DNA of 39,094 bases, taken from a virus. Location of the stretch: positions 1 to 39,094 of the IMG/VR virus record IMGVR_UViG_3300020463_000048. One strand, written 5' to 3'. A program made the translations under genes and the position numbers. Under the pieces are notes generated by a model, which saw nothing but the letters and a program-made list of their open reading frames with translations, was not told the origin of the DNA and did not search any database. Of the stretch, positions 14,069 through 24,200 are shown one piece after another. Numbering within the stretch: the stretch's first letter is position 1; each line of letters begins with the position of its first letter.

Positions 14069-14702
14069 TGGTTGCAGCATCACATGGGGTGATGAATTAA
14101 AAAATAGATATCAAGAGAGATATAGTACAATTGTGTCAAAACATTATGATTGTAGGCACTTCAACTTATCTCAATGCGGTATCAGTAATGATTCAATCGT
14201 ACGAACTACGATAAACAATTTAGAAAACTTATCTGCAAAACCAGATGTGGTTGTCATGCAGTTTACCGTGCATCCTAGAATAGAATATTTTACTGACGAT
14301 GATATCATTCAAAATTGGACACCACAGAGTGTCGGTAAGTTTGATAAGTGTAGAAATTATTATGTCTCAATCTATAATGAAATTATAGGTAATGAGAATA
14401 TGTGGAAAAACATATTTTTATTCGATGCATATTGTAAAGCAAATAATCAAAAGTATGTTTCATTCATCGCAGATCATTTTGAGCGTATTGTGGTGAAACC
14501 TGAGAAGTATTACAACAATGGTGAGGGTTACTGGAAAAAGATGTGTGGTGACTATAACCCTAATTTTTTACAATATCATTGGTTAGGAACATCTCAAGAG
14601 TGTCCACAACACTATGCTCTAGGAGAGAAAGGTGGGCATCCAAGTGCAAAAGGACATAAAAAAATGGCAGAAAAAGTTATTGAGTTGATAGACGCTATAT
14701 AA
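14049..14702 (+). CDS. SGNH/GDSL-like hydrolase, paralog 5
   Basis: A 217-residue SGNH-like hydrolase: FSGCSITWGDE (Ser10), GISND (Asn47), and His197 in HPSAKGH with no Asp at -3. Closest in pattern to paralog 4 (GCSxTWGDEL). A second ATG directly follows the first, so the start may be 3 bp later. Last gene of the operon begun at 10609; its end carries the -35 box of the next promoter. Confidence 0.75.
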   Translation: MMSLCFSGCSITWGDELKNRYQERYSTIVSKHYDCRHFNLSQCGISNDSIVRTTINNLENLSAKPDVVVMQFTVHPRIEYFTDDDIIQNWTPQSVGKFDKCRNYYVSIYNEIIGNENMWKNIFLFDAYCKANNQKYVSFIADHFERIVVKPEKYYNNGEGYWKKMCGDYNPNFLQYHWLGTSQECPQHYALGEKGGHPSAKGHKKMAEKVIELIDAI

Positions 14703-14713
14703 AGTGTTATAAT
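14685..14713 (+). promoter_or_regulatory. Sigma70-type promoter with extended -10
   Basis: TTGATA at 14685-14690, a 17-bp spacer and TATAAT at 14708-14713, with TG one base before the -10. It starts inside the 3' end of the SGNH gene and drives the glycosyltransferase at 14735. Same spacer and extended -10 as the promoters at 103 and 2442. Confidence 0.7.
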
Positions 14714-14734
14714 GATTATGACTGAACTCTAATT

Positions 14735-15487
14735 ATGGCTAAAGGATTTAAGGTGGTTTCAAAATCACCAATTGAGAAAAAAGATGACTTTGACTTGGCA
14801 GCAGCAAAAGAACTACTCAAAGGAAAGAGTATTGTTTTCTGTTTACCTGGTAGAGGTGTATCATACATTTTCCTAAAGAATTTCGTATCACTCTGTTTTG
14901 AGTTGGTACAGAACGGAGCAAATATACAGATAGCACAAGACTATAGTTCCATGGTGAACTTTGCAAGATGTAAGTGTCTTGGTGCAAACGTTCTCAGAGG
15001 ACCTGATCAATTACCTTGGGATGGTAAACTTGAGTATGATTACCAACTTTGGATTGACTCTGATATTGTTTTCAATGTAGAAAGTTTCTATCGTGTTCTT
15101 GCAATGCAAAAAGATATTGCAGGTGGATGGTATGCTACAGAGGATGGACAAACCACATCATGTGCACATTGGTTGGAAGAGGATGATTTCAAGGAGAATG
15201 GTGGTGTCATGAATCATGAAATGGTTGATGGTATTGTCAAACGTCGTAAACCTTTCACTGTTGACTATTCTGGATTTGGTTGGTTACTTATTAAGAAAGG
15301 TGTATTTGAACATAAAGAGATGAAGTATCCTTGGTTTGCTCCACAGATGCAAGTATTTGATTCTGGTGAGGTACAAGATATGTGTGGTGAAGACGTATCA
15401 TTCTGTCTCGATGCGATCAAAGCAGGTTTTGAAATATGGATAGATCCACAATGTAGAGTTGGTCACGAGAAAACAAGAATCATATAG
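14735..15487 (+). CDS. Glycosyltransferase, GT-A fold
   Basis: A 250-residue protein with GT-A glycosyltransferase features: a FCLPGRGVSY start of the nucleotide-sugar fold, an FARCKCLGANVLRG helix, the DxD metal motif in LWIDSDIVF (about residues 108-116), an acceptor-side GWYATEDGQTT segment, and a late EDVSFCLDAIKAGFEIWIDP motif with the catalytic-base-like Glu-Asp, followed by a histidine (GHEK). Proteins of this form are frequent in T4-like cyanophages, from memory. It has its own early-type promoter, so it may be expressed apart from the island upstream. Sugar donor and acceptor are unknown; DNA, virion or host glycan are all possible. Confidence 0.75.
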   Translation: MAKGFKVVSKSPIEKKDDFDLAAAKELLKGKSIVFCLPGRGVSYIFLKNFVSLCFELVQNGANIQIAQDYSSMVNFARCKCLGANVLRGPDQLPWDGKLEYDYQLWIDSDIVFNVESFYRVLAMQKDIAGGWYATEDGQTTSCAHWLEEDDFKENGGVMNHEMVDGIVKRRKPFTVDYSGFGWLLIKKGVFEHKEMKYPWFAPQMQVFDSGEVQDMCGEDVSFCLDAIKAGFEIWIDPQCRVGHEKTRII

Positions 15488-15496
15488 ATACTTGCG

Positions 15497-15685
15497 ATGA
15501 TCAATTTGGCAGATATGGAATTGTATGACATATACATCAAGGGTTCGCTAGAGTTCAAATCAATTACAGAGGATGAAATGTTGGAAATTACGCAAGAATT
15601 AGCAGACGATTATTACAAAGAAGGATTCCCTCACCCAGAAGAAATAGAGGTCAGATACCTCGGACATGAAGACGACCCTCAATAG
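15497..15685 (+). CDS. Small acidic hypothetical protein
   Basis: A 62-residue acidic protein; a second ATG six codons in (MELYDIYIKG) is the likelier start by look, but neither has a clear ribosome binding site. It has a beta strand (LYDIYIKGSLEF), a helix with SITEDEMLEITQELADDYY and a HPEEIEVRYL strand. Not recognised. It follows the glycosyltransferase by 9 bp and its TAG stop lies in the loop of the terminator at 15674. Confidence 0.65.
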   Translation: MINLADMELYDIYIKGSLEFKSITEDEMLEITQELADDYYKEGFPHPEEIEVRYLGHEDDPQ

Positions 15686-15698
15686 AGGGTCTTTTTTT
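15674..15698 (+). terminator. Intrinsic terminator ending the accessory island
   Basis: GACCCTC (15674-15680), a 4-nt AATA loop, and GAGGGTC (15685-15691), then seven T residues. A strong textbook Rho-independent terminator. Its 5' arm is the last codons of the preceding gene and its loop holds the stop. It separates the accessory genes from the late structural block. Confidence 0.9.
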
Positions 15699-15702
15699 GT
15701 CT

Positions 15703-15719
15703 CTAAATAATGATAAATA
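15703..15719 (+). promoter_or_regulatory. Late-promoter motifs upstream of gp25
   Basis: CTAAATAA (15703-15710) and ATAAATA (15713-15719) stand just after the terminator and 21-38 bp before the gp25 start. Both match the A/T late-promoter core of T4-like phages. The position at the head of the structural block makes this the most credible late promoter in the window. Confidence 0.65.
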
Positions 15720-15740
15720 TACCCAGACTATAAAGATCTC

Positions 15741-16145
15741 GTGCCAGCACAGACTTTTTCACAAGGATTCAAAGATATCTCACTGTCTTTTAAAAAACAT
15801 CCCGTAACGGATGATATTCTTGTGTTGAAAAATGAAGATGCAATAAAGCGATCTGTGCAAAATTTAGTTCGTATTCAATTAGGTGAAGTATTTTTCAATA
15901 GATTATTAGGCACAAAAATTAGTGGTTCTCTTTTTGAACTTGCAACATCTAGTTATATTGATCCCATAAAGTCTGAGATAGACACAACAATTAAAAATTT
16001 TGAACCAAGAGTTAGATTGACAGATGTCAAAGTAATCTCTACACCAGACGATAACGCAATTGATATTACAATATTTTATGACATCATTGGTTTGTCTGCT
16101 CCATCGCAATCTGTAAACTTTGTTCTCGAACCAACTAGGTTATAA
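15741..16145 (+). CDS. 25: Baseplate wedge subunit gp25
   Basis: A 134-residue gp25/W-like baseplate wedge protein (132 residues in T4), part of the core of the wedge next to the tail tube and sheath in contractile systems. Family signature seen: an N-terminal KKHPVTDDILVLKNEDAI segment, IRLGE-like VRIQLGEVFFNRLLGTKISGSLFE, and a C-terminal beta region (VRLTDVKVISTPDDNAIDITIFYDI). It starts with GTG at 15741. Its stop overlaps the start of gp6 (TAATG). Placement immediately before gp6 matches T4-like phages. Confidence 0.9.
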   Translation: MPAQTFSQGFKDISLSFKKHPVTDDILVLKNEDAIKRSVQNLVRIQLGEVFFNRLLGTKISGSLFELATSSYIDPIKSEIDTTIKNFEPRVRLTDVKVISTPDDNAIDITIFYDIIGLSAPSQSVNFVLEPTRL

Positions 16146-18268
16146 TGGCACTTCAACAATTCACAAACCTTAACTTTGAGGATATCAAATCCTCGATTAA
16201 AGACTATCTAAGAGAAAATTCAAATTTCTCTGATATGGATTTTGAGGGGTCAAACTTATCAGTGATTGTAAATCTTTTAGCATATAATTCATATTCAACC
16301 GCTTACAATACGAATATGGTTGTCAATGAGACCTTCATTGACAGTGCAACACTTAGAGAAAACGTCGTATCTTTAGCAAGAAATATAGGTTATGTTCCAC
16401 GTTCTAGAAGGGCAGCGAAAATGGTTGTGGACTATACTGTCACTGGTATAACCACAAGTGCAACCTCTATTGTATTTCAACCTGGTCTCATTGCAAATGG
16501 TACAGTATCTAATAAAAATTTCCTTTTCTCTATCCCTGAGAAAGTAACTGGGTCTGCAAAAAATGGCACTGCAAGTGGCACGATAGAAATATTTCAAGGT
16601 CAGTATCTTGAAACAAGATTCGTTGTAAATGACTCACTTCCAAATCAAAGATATATTATACCCAATAATGGTGTTGATACATCTACAATAAGAGTTGGTA
16701 TACGAGAAAATAATTCAAGCACCACATCAACAGATTATAAAATCGTTGACAATATCGTGGGTGTGACATCAACATCAAATATTTTTCTCATACAAGAGAC
16801 AACTGATGAAAAATATGAGATTTTGTTTGGTGATGGGATATTTGGATCTAAAGTAGCAAATGGAAGTGTGGTAGATATATCATATATCATGACTGAGGGT
16901 AAAAATGGTAATGGTGTTGCAAGAGTTTCATTTAGTGGCACACTAGAAAATGAGAATGGAGCATCAGAAACTGGCTCTGCAACCCTTAGACCACAGTATG
17001 CATCGGAGCAAGGAGATGATATTGAAGACGTAAGAAGTGTTAGATACTACGCTCCAAGGTTATACTCTTCTCAGCATAGAGCAGTCACTGCAACTGATTA
17101 TGAATCTATTGTACCAGCTGTTTACCCAAATATTGAGTCTGTTAGTGCTTTTGGTGGCGAAGAACTTACACCTCCTAAGTATGGTAGAGTTTATATTGCA
17201 GCTAAACCAAAAAATGGTTCTTTCTTATCAGAATTTACAAAAAGACAGATACTTACATCTCTAAAAAACTATTCTGTTGCAGGTATTGTACCTGAGATAA
17301 TTGATTTGAAGTTTTTGTATGTAGAGATTGATTCTCATGTTTACTTCAACGCCAACTTTATAAGCGAACCCGACAATTTGAAATCAAGTGTAATAAATTC
17401 CATGACTTCTTTTGCAAGTGGAACAGAATTGAACAAATTTGGTGGTAGATTCAAGTACAGTAAAGTGTTGTCTTTGATTGACAGAACAGATGAATCAATA
17501 ACATCAAACATCACCACAATTAGAATTAGACGTAATCTTATCGCTCAATTGTTTGTTTTCAGTCAATATGAAATATGTTTTGACAATACATTCCACAGAA
17601 ACTCCGATAGTTATAATATTAAGTCAACTGGATTTACTGTAAGTGGTGTTTCGGGGACTGTATATTTCTCTGATCAGTACGTATCTGGTGACACAGGCAA
17701 TCTATTCCTATTTCAATTTGACTCTGATACAACAGTTAAGATATTATCTACATCGTTTGGTTCAGTTGATTACGCAAAAGGTGAAGTGATGATTGACACT
17801 GTAAATGTAACATCAACAGTTTTACCTGATAATATTATTGAAATACAAGCGATTCCTCAATCAAATGATGTTTTAGCAAGAAAAGAATTGTATTTGCAAT
17901 TTGATGTAAGTAATAGTAATTTTTATATGAGAGAAGATCCAATATCCTCTGGTGCTAACACATCAGGAACAAGATATAATCCTCAATCAAGTTACAGTAA
18001 TGGTGCAAAAGTTAGAGGAGCAATTATCGCAAGCACCTCATCTACCACAACACTCGTTGGATATGTGAATGGTAGTCCATATTATGGACCGTTCCACACT
18101 ATGCCAAATGGTAATAAAATGACGGGCACTAATCACTCCTCAGGAAGTGTGCTAATAACAAACACTCCGACAAGTGCGATAGATACTTCAACGCCTTCGA
18201 GATCCATGTCCTCGACTACATCAACAACTTATACTTCCTCCCCATCATCTTCAGGTAGCGGATACTAA
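16145..18268 (+). CDS. 6: Baseplate wedge subunit gp6 with C-terminal extension
   Basis: A 707-residue gp6/J-like wedge protein (T4 gp6 is 660). The N-terminus has the family pattern: DMDFEGSNLSVIVNLLAYNSYSTAYNTN and ATLRENVVSLARNIGYVPRSRRAA (about residues 30-90), then a LLFGDG-like EILFGDGIFGSKVANG (about 225-240) and VTATDYESIVPAVYPNIESV (about 315-335). gp6 dimers form the ring that ties baseplate wedges together. The end is unusual: residues about 635-675 contain VNGSPYYGPFHTMPNGNKMTG, a motif seen in cyanophage fibre-like proteins as I recall, followed by a Ser/Thr-rich tail to the C-terminus. Joined to the next gene by TAATG. Confidence 0.88.
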   Translation: MALQQFTNLNFEDIKSSIKDYLRENSNFSDMDFEGSNLSVIVNLLAYNSYSTAYNTNMVVNETFIDSATLRENVVSLARNIGYVPRSRRAAKMVVDYTVTGITTSATSIVFQPGLIANGTVSNKNFLFSIPEKVTGSAKNGTASGTIEIFQGQYLETRFVVNDSLPNQRYIIPNNGVDTSTIRVGIRENNSSTTSTDYKIVDNIVGVTSTSNIFLIQETTDEKYEILFGDGIFGSKVANGSVVDISYIMTEGKNGNGVARVSFSGTLENENGASETGSATLRPQYASEQGDDIEDVRSVRYYAPRLYSSQHRAVTATDYESIVPAVYPNIESVSAFGGEELTPPKYGRVYIAAKPKNGSFLSEFTKRQILTSLKNYSVAGIVPEIIDLKFLYVEIDSHVYFNANFISEPDNLKSSVINSMTSFASGTELNKFGGRFKYSKVLSLIDRTDESITSNITTIRIRRNLIAQLFVFSQYEICFDNTFHRNSDSYNIKSTGFTVSGVSGTVYFSDQYVSGDTGNLFLFQFDSDTTVKILSTSFGSVDYAKGEVMIDTVNVTSTVLPDNIIEIQAIPQSNDVLARKELYLQFDVSNSNFYMREDPISSGANTSGTRYNPQSSYSNGAKVRGAIIASTSSTTTLVGYVNGSPYYGPFHTMPNGNKMTGTNHSSGSVLITNTPTSAIDTSTPSRSMSSTTSTTYTSSPSSSGSGY

Positions 18269-21200
18269 TGATCCAGACTTCAATAACAAAAGTCAAAGTA
18301 AATGAGATAATTCAGAGTCAAATACCTGAGGTAATTGATTCAGATAATCCTCGTTTCGGTGAGTTCTTAAAACAATATTATATTTCACAAGAATTTCAAG
18401 GTGGGACGATTGACATCGCTGATAACCTTGTCGAATACAAAAGTCTTGATTTTCTCAACAATGAGACACTAACAGGATTCACATCTATTTCATCATACGT
18501 TAATAGAAGAGACACAACAATTTTTGTTGACTCTACAAAAGGCTGGCCGAGTCAGTGGGGATTACTGAAAGTAGATGATGAGATAATAACATATACAGGG
18601 ATTGGAAGTACATCCTTTACAGGATGTGTAAGAGGGTTTAGTGGTGTTGAAAATAATAGAAGAACAAACAATCCTGAATATCTTACATTTACACAAACAG
18701 GTATAGGCACTCACGGTGTCGATACAAAAGTTGTAAACCTTAGTAATATATTTCTTCAACAGTTTCTAAAAAAATTAAAAAAACAGATATTACCTGGTTT
18801 TTCAGAAAGAAATTTTTTCAATAAATTAGATCAATCAAATTTCATAAAACAAGCAAAAGATTTCTACAAATCTAAAGGCACCGATGAAGCGTTTAAGATA
18901 CTATTTGGTGCATTGTATGGTGAAAAGGTTGACATGATTCAACCATCAAAATTTATCTTTGCCCCATCAGACGCTCAATACAGAGTCAATGAAGTGCTCA
19001 TATGTGAGTTAATTTCTGGTGACCCTTACAAGATTACTGGTCAAAGTATTGTACAAGAGACCACACCTCTTCAAACAAGTGGGTCGATCACTGGTGTAGA
19101 GAAAGCGTTATTCAACAATGCAACATATTATAAAATTGCTCTATCAAAAGACACAATCATAGGTAAATTCCAACAAATTGGAAAAACTATTATTACTAAG
19201 TCAGCACCATCTGGATCTACAGTCATAGATGTAGACTCTACAATAGGTTTTGGTGCCACTGGTGTATTCTCTTTTGAAGATAGGGAAATAACATATCTTG
19301 GTAAATCACTTACTCAATTTACAGGTATCACAACACTCCCATCACCTTGTGGCATTGGATCAACTGTCAGATCAGGCATTGTTGCCACATCTTATGAGAA
19401 CGGTAACTTAAGATCTCCAGTTACATTTCACGTATTAGGTGTTCTCAAAAATTTTGAGGGGTCTGCAATCAATCAACAAGAAGACTCTGAAATTAATATC
19501 AAACAACTTGGTAAAATAGAAACTGATTTGAGATATAGCACATGGATATACAATACATCTTCAACATATAATATTGATACATTCACACTAAAGAGTATAA
19601 ACAATTATGACTTTAAACTTGCAGCACCAAATTTCTCTCTCTATGTGGGTGATGAAATTGAGGTTATCGATCAAGATGATCAAGATAATAAGTTAGATGG
19701 TACTATAACATTTGTATTTGCTAGAGATCAAAATGAATCTATAACAGTCAGTGTACCCACACTTGATGATACCAAGAAATATAAGATAAGAAGAAAATTA
19801 AAAATACAAGGAACAAGCACAGCCGACGTACAAAATACTTACACTGATGATCGTGCAGTTCATGTTGCTTCTAACAGTTTGCCACACTGGACTATCGATC
19901 CACAAAAAAGAGTTCGTGCCTTTACAAATGTAGGAGTCACCACAACGCAAGTAGAAATAAATGTACCTGATCATGACTTTCATGATGGTGATTTAGTTGC
20001 GTATAGCTCTTCAGGTATCGGAACTTTGACAAATCTCAATGATGGTGAGTCTTACTATGTCAAGAGAGTTGATAATAACACTGTAAAATTAGCTTATACT
20101 GGAGAGAATGTCAGAAGAGGTCAGTTCCTTACAGCGTTTGTTCACGGTGATATTGGAACTGAAACATCTCACTCACTAACACCATCAAATTTATTTGGAA
20201 CTGATTTAGGTGCACAAAAAATTCTAAGGAAGTTTGGTGAGCCTGAATTTAGTGAGATAAAAGATAAAACAGTTCAGGGTGGTGTTGGTTTATTTGCAAA
20301 TGGCGTAGAGGCATACTCTTACAAATCATCTGACATTGTGTACTTTGGACCTTTACAAGGTGTGGAAGTATTGAATACTGGTTCTGGATTTGATATTGTA
20401 AATCCACCTAGATTAACAGTGACACAGGACGGACATGCAGGTGTTGCAGCGTCTGTGTTTGCACAAGTAGAGGGATCGTTAGAAGAAATTTTAGTTGAAA
20501 CAGAGGGTTTTGATTATCAGGAGATCCCTACAGTAAAAGTTATTGGTGGTAATAACACAACAGCAATAGCAAAAGCAAAAATGAAGTTGGATCATCAACT
20601 TGTAGAATTTGATTCAACATCAACTGGTGGAGTAGTCAACACTGACACAGACAGGTTTGTTTTTCCACAACCACACGGATTTGAGCATGGTGAAGAAATA
20701 ATATATCAAACGAACAATACCACTAGCATAGGTATTGGTGTCACACCAGGTGTCTTAGTGGATACAGCACCATATTTTGTGGTCAAACTTGATGATTTTC
20801 AGATACACATATCAGAAACTAGAACTAAGGCACTTGCAGGTATAGGAACTATTGATTTGACCTTAAATGGTGGTGGTTTACAAAGTTTCAAATCGAAAGC
20901 AAGGAGACAAAAGGTTGATAAGATATTAGTAGAAAATGCTGGTCTATTCAAAAATAGAAAAATACAGACAAGCACAGGAATTAATACATTTACGGACACC
21001 ATAGAAATAAACTCTCACGGATTCAATAATTTTGAAACAATAAAATACTCATCTTCACTGTCTGCTATAGGTGGTCTTACAAATAACTCTAGATACTTTG
21101 TAAGTAAAATTGACGATAATAAATTCAAATTATCAAATGATGAAAACTTGAATTCATTTATACGTTTGAATGATAATGGTTTAGGAAATCATATATTTCA

Positions 21201-24200
21201 GGATCCACCAATATCCGTAGATATAAGTGGTAGACAAGGTATTACAACAACTAACTCCACTGCAACGCCTATTATAAGAGGAAAAATAACTGCTGTACAT
21301 GTTTATGAGAAAGGTAGTGATTATGGTTCAACTGTTATCAACGATAATTTCAAAGCGGTAATCGATCCTGTAGTTGGAAAATTTGCTTTCTTACAACCCT
21401 TGATAGTGAATGGTCGAATTGATCAAATTATTATCAAAGATGGTGGTCAAAACTTCTTTAGTGCTGAAATAGTGATTGATGGTGATGGTGTGGGTGCAAA
21501 GGCAAAGGCGATTATATCTGGTGATAAGATAATAAGAATTGATATGATAACAAAGGGGGCTGGATACTCACAAGCTAATACAACTGCTACGGCAAAAACA
21601 CCAGGCCAAGGTGCCATCTTCTCTAGTGAAATCAAAAAGTGGACTATAAACCAAGTAGAAAGATATGCGAAGTTTGGTGACGTAAAGGATGATGATGGAT
21701 TTTTAGAGACCCCAAGAAGTAGTAAATTAGGTAATCCATATGTCAATTATTATGTGCCACGTAATCTTAGAAACTTTTTAGGTGACGTAGGACAGGATCA
21801 CTCACCAATTCTAGGTTGGGCGTATGATGGTAATCCAATATACGGACCTCTTGCTGTGGTTGATGGTAAGAAGAAATATATTGAATCAAGTTATCGTAAG
21901 TTATCAAGTCAAAGAGTGGATGGACCTGATATTACTCTATACCCTGCTGGATTTTTTGTAGAAGACTTTACATACGTTGAAGGGATAGGTGATCTTGATG
22001 AGCATAATGGAAGATTCGCTGCCACCCCTGAGTATCCAAATGGCGTTTATGCTTACTATACAACTGTAGAGGAATTAAAAGTAAACAACCCTCTTAGTCC
22101 GTTCAATGGTGCTAGAACACCACTTTTCCCTTACATCGTAGGTGATACTTACAATTCCAAGTTTCAAAATTTCAATATTTCATACGAGTCTAATCAAGAT
22201 TTAGATCTACCCTCTCTCGGTCTTGTGAGAAACACAGAACCATATAATATTTCAGAATATCAATTCATAGCACAGGCTAATAAAAATACGATTGTTAGTT
22301 CTAAGATATCTAAAACAAGTAATGGTAGTTTAGAAAGAGTCGATATTGTCACTGCTGGAAAAAATTATAGTGTTGGTGACAAACTTGTATTTGATAATAA
22401 ATTTACAAAGGGATTTGGTGCTACAGGTAGAGTCAGCCATGTAGAAGGACCTGGCATCACTTCTATCACATCAGAGATAACAGAAATACAAGATATAACT
22501 CTCGTTACAAGAGGAAATAAAGTTATTGGTATTCACACAGGACCTCTCAATATTTTAGACAACTCATTTGTTGAGATATCAGGCATATCTTCAAATACTT
22601 TCTCTGATCTCGCTATAAGTAATAAAAAGATCCGTGTAAAGAATACACAAACAGGTCTTGGTATGACAATGGGACAAGTCGAAGGATCTAGTTCGACAGG
22701 AATGACCACCAGCATTATTATTACAGATTGGGTGCCAGATGTTATCAAGGGGTATAAGTTCAAAGTCAATGATATAGTAAAAATTAATAATGAGCAATTA
22801 AAGATTATAAATTTTGATGTCACTAACAATAGACTTGAATTAGAAAGAGGACAAAATGGAACGGCAGGTGCTGCACATACATTTGGATCTACTATAACAA
22901 GACTTGAAAATCAATTTGAATATAACTTAGATGATTCTATTAATCTTATAACACCAGAAAATAGAACTTACTATTTCAATGCTGAAAAGGTTGTAGGTAC
23001 AGGAAATACTTTTGGAGTGGGTATTGGAACCACAGTATCAGTAAATGGAAGAGGTGGTCATCAGTTAGTAGAATTTTTCAACAATGAAGTAAAAGACATA
23101 TTCATACCGACTAGATCAATATACATACCAAATCATCCTTTTCAAACAGGAGATAGATTAGCGTATAGTCCTGGTGCTGGAACATCACTCTCATATATTG
23201 ACACTGTAATTGGTGAACAAAGACCTTTACCAGATGAAGTGTTTGCACAGGTTATAGATAAAAATCTTATAGGTATAGTTACCACACAAACAGGTATCAG
23301 TTCCTCTCTTGATAGAGTGATGCTTGTTGGTAATATAGGAATAGGAAATACACACTCTTTTGCAACTAAGAGAAATGTTATTACAGGGACTCTAAGAATT
23401 ATTAACACCACAGCGTATGCTCCTAATCATACTTTTGAGGTGGGTGACAATATAGATTTGACAATTGTTTCATCTGCCACCAGTTCTGTCACAGCAACTT
23501 ACGATTCTGGTTCAAGATATGTAAGTATTGGGTCTTCAGTAAATCCACCAATATCACTCGTCACAGGTGATACACTTGAAATTGATACATCAAATATAAG
23601 TCTCGAAAACACTAAACTTCAATTCTTCCTTGATCAAGATTTTAAAACACCGTTTGTAGGTACAGGTAAATCTGCAATAGAAGTTGTAAACAAAGGTATA
23701 CCTGGCAACACAGGTTCTAAAACATCAATACACTTTACTGATCGTGTTCCAAATATATTGTATTATAAGTTTCTCCCATTACAAAATACAAAAGTTATTG
23801 AAATCAACAATGAGATAAAAAATTTCTCTAAAATATTTGTAAATCCAAGTGTATTTGCAGGCACTCAAAATATTCTAACAAAAGATGCAAACTCATTTAG
23901 TTGGAATTTGTTTACTGTTCCTGAAAGAGTAGGTTATACAAGTGAATCACAAATCTCTTACATAACAAATTCAAGAAATCAAAAAGGTGGTGTGGGAAGA
24001 GTTTTATTGTCAGGTGGTGGTGGAAATTATAAGGATTTACCACAAGTGGCAGTAGCGTCTACCACAGGATCCTCCGCTAACCTCAAAGCTTTTGGTTCAA
24101 GTATTGGTAGATTGGATGATGTAGTATTAGTCGATGCTGGATTCGACTATCCATCAGATCTTACTTTACAACCACAGGCGATAGTTCCTCAAGTATTATT

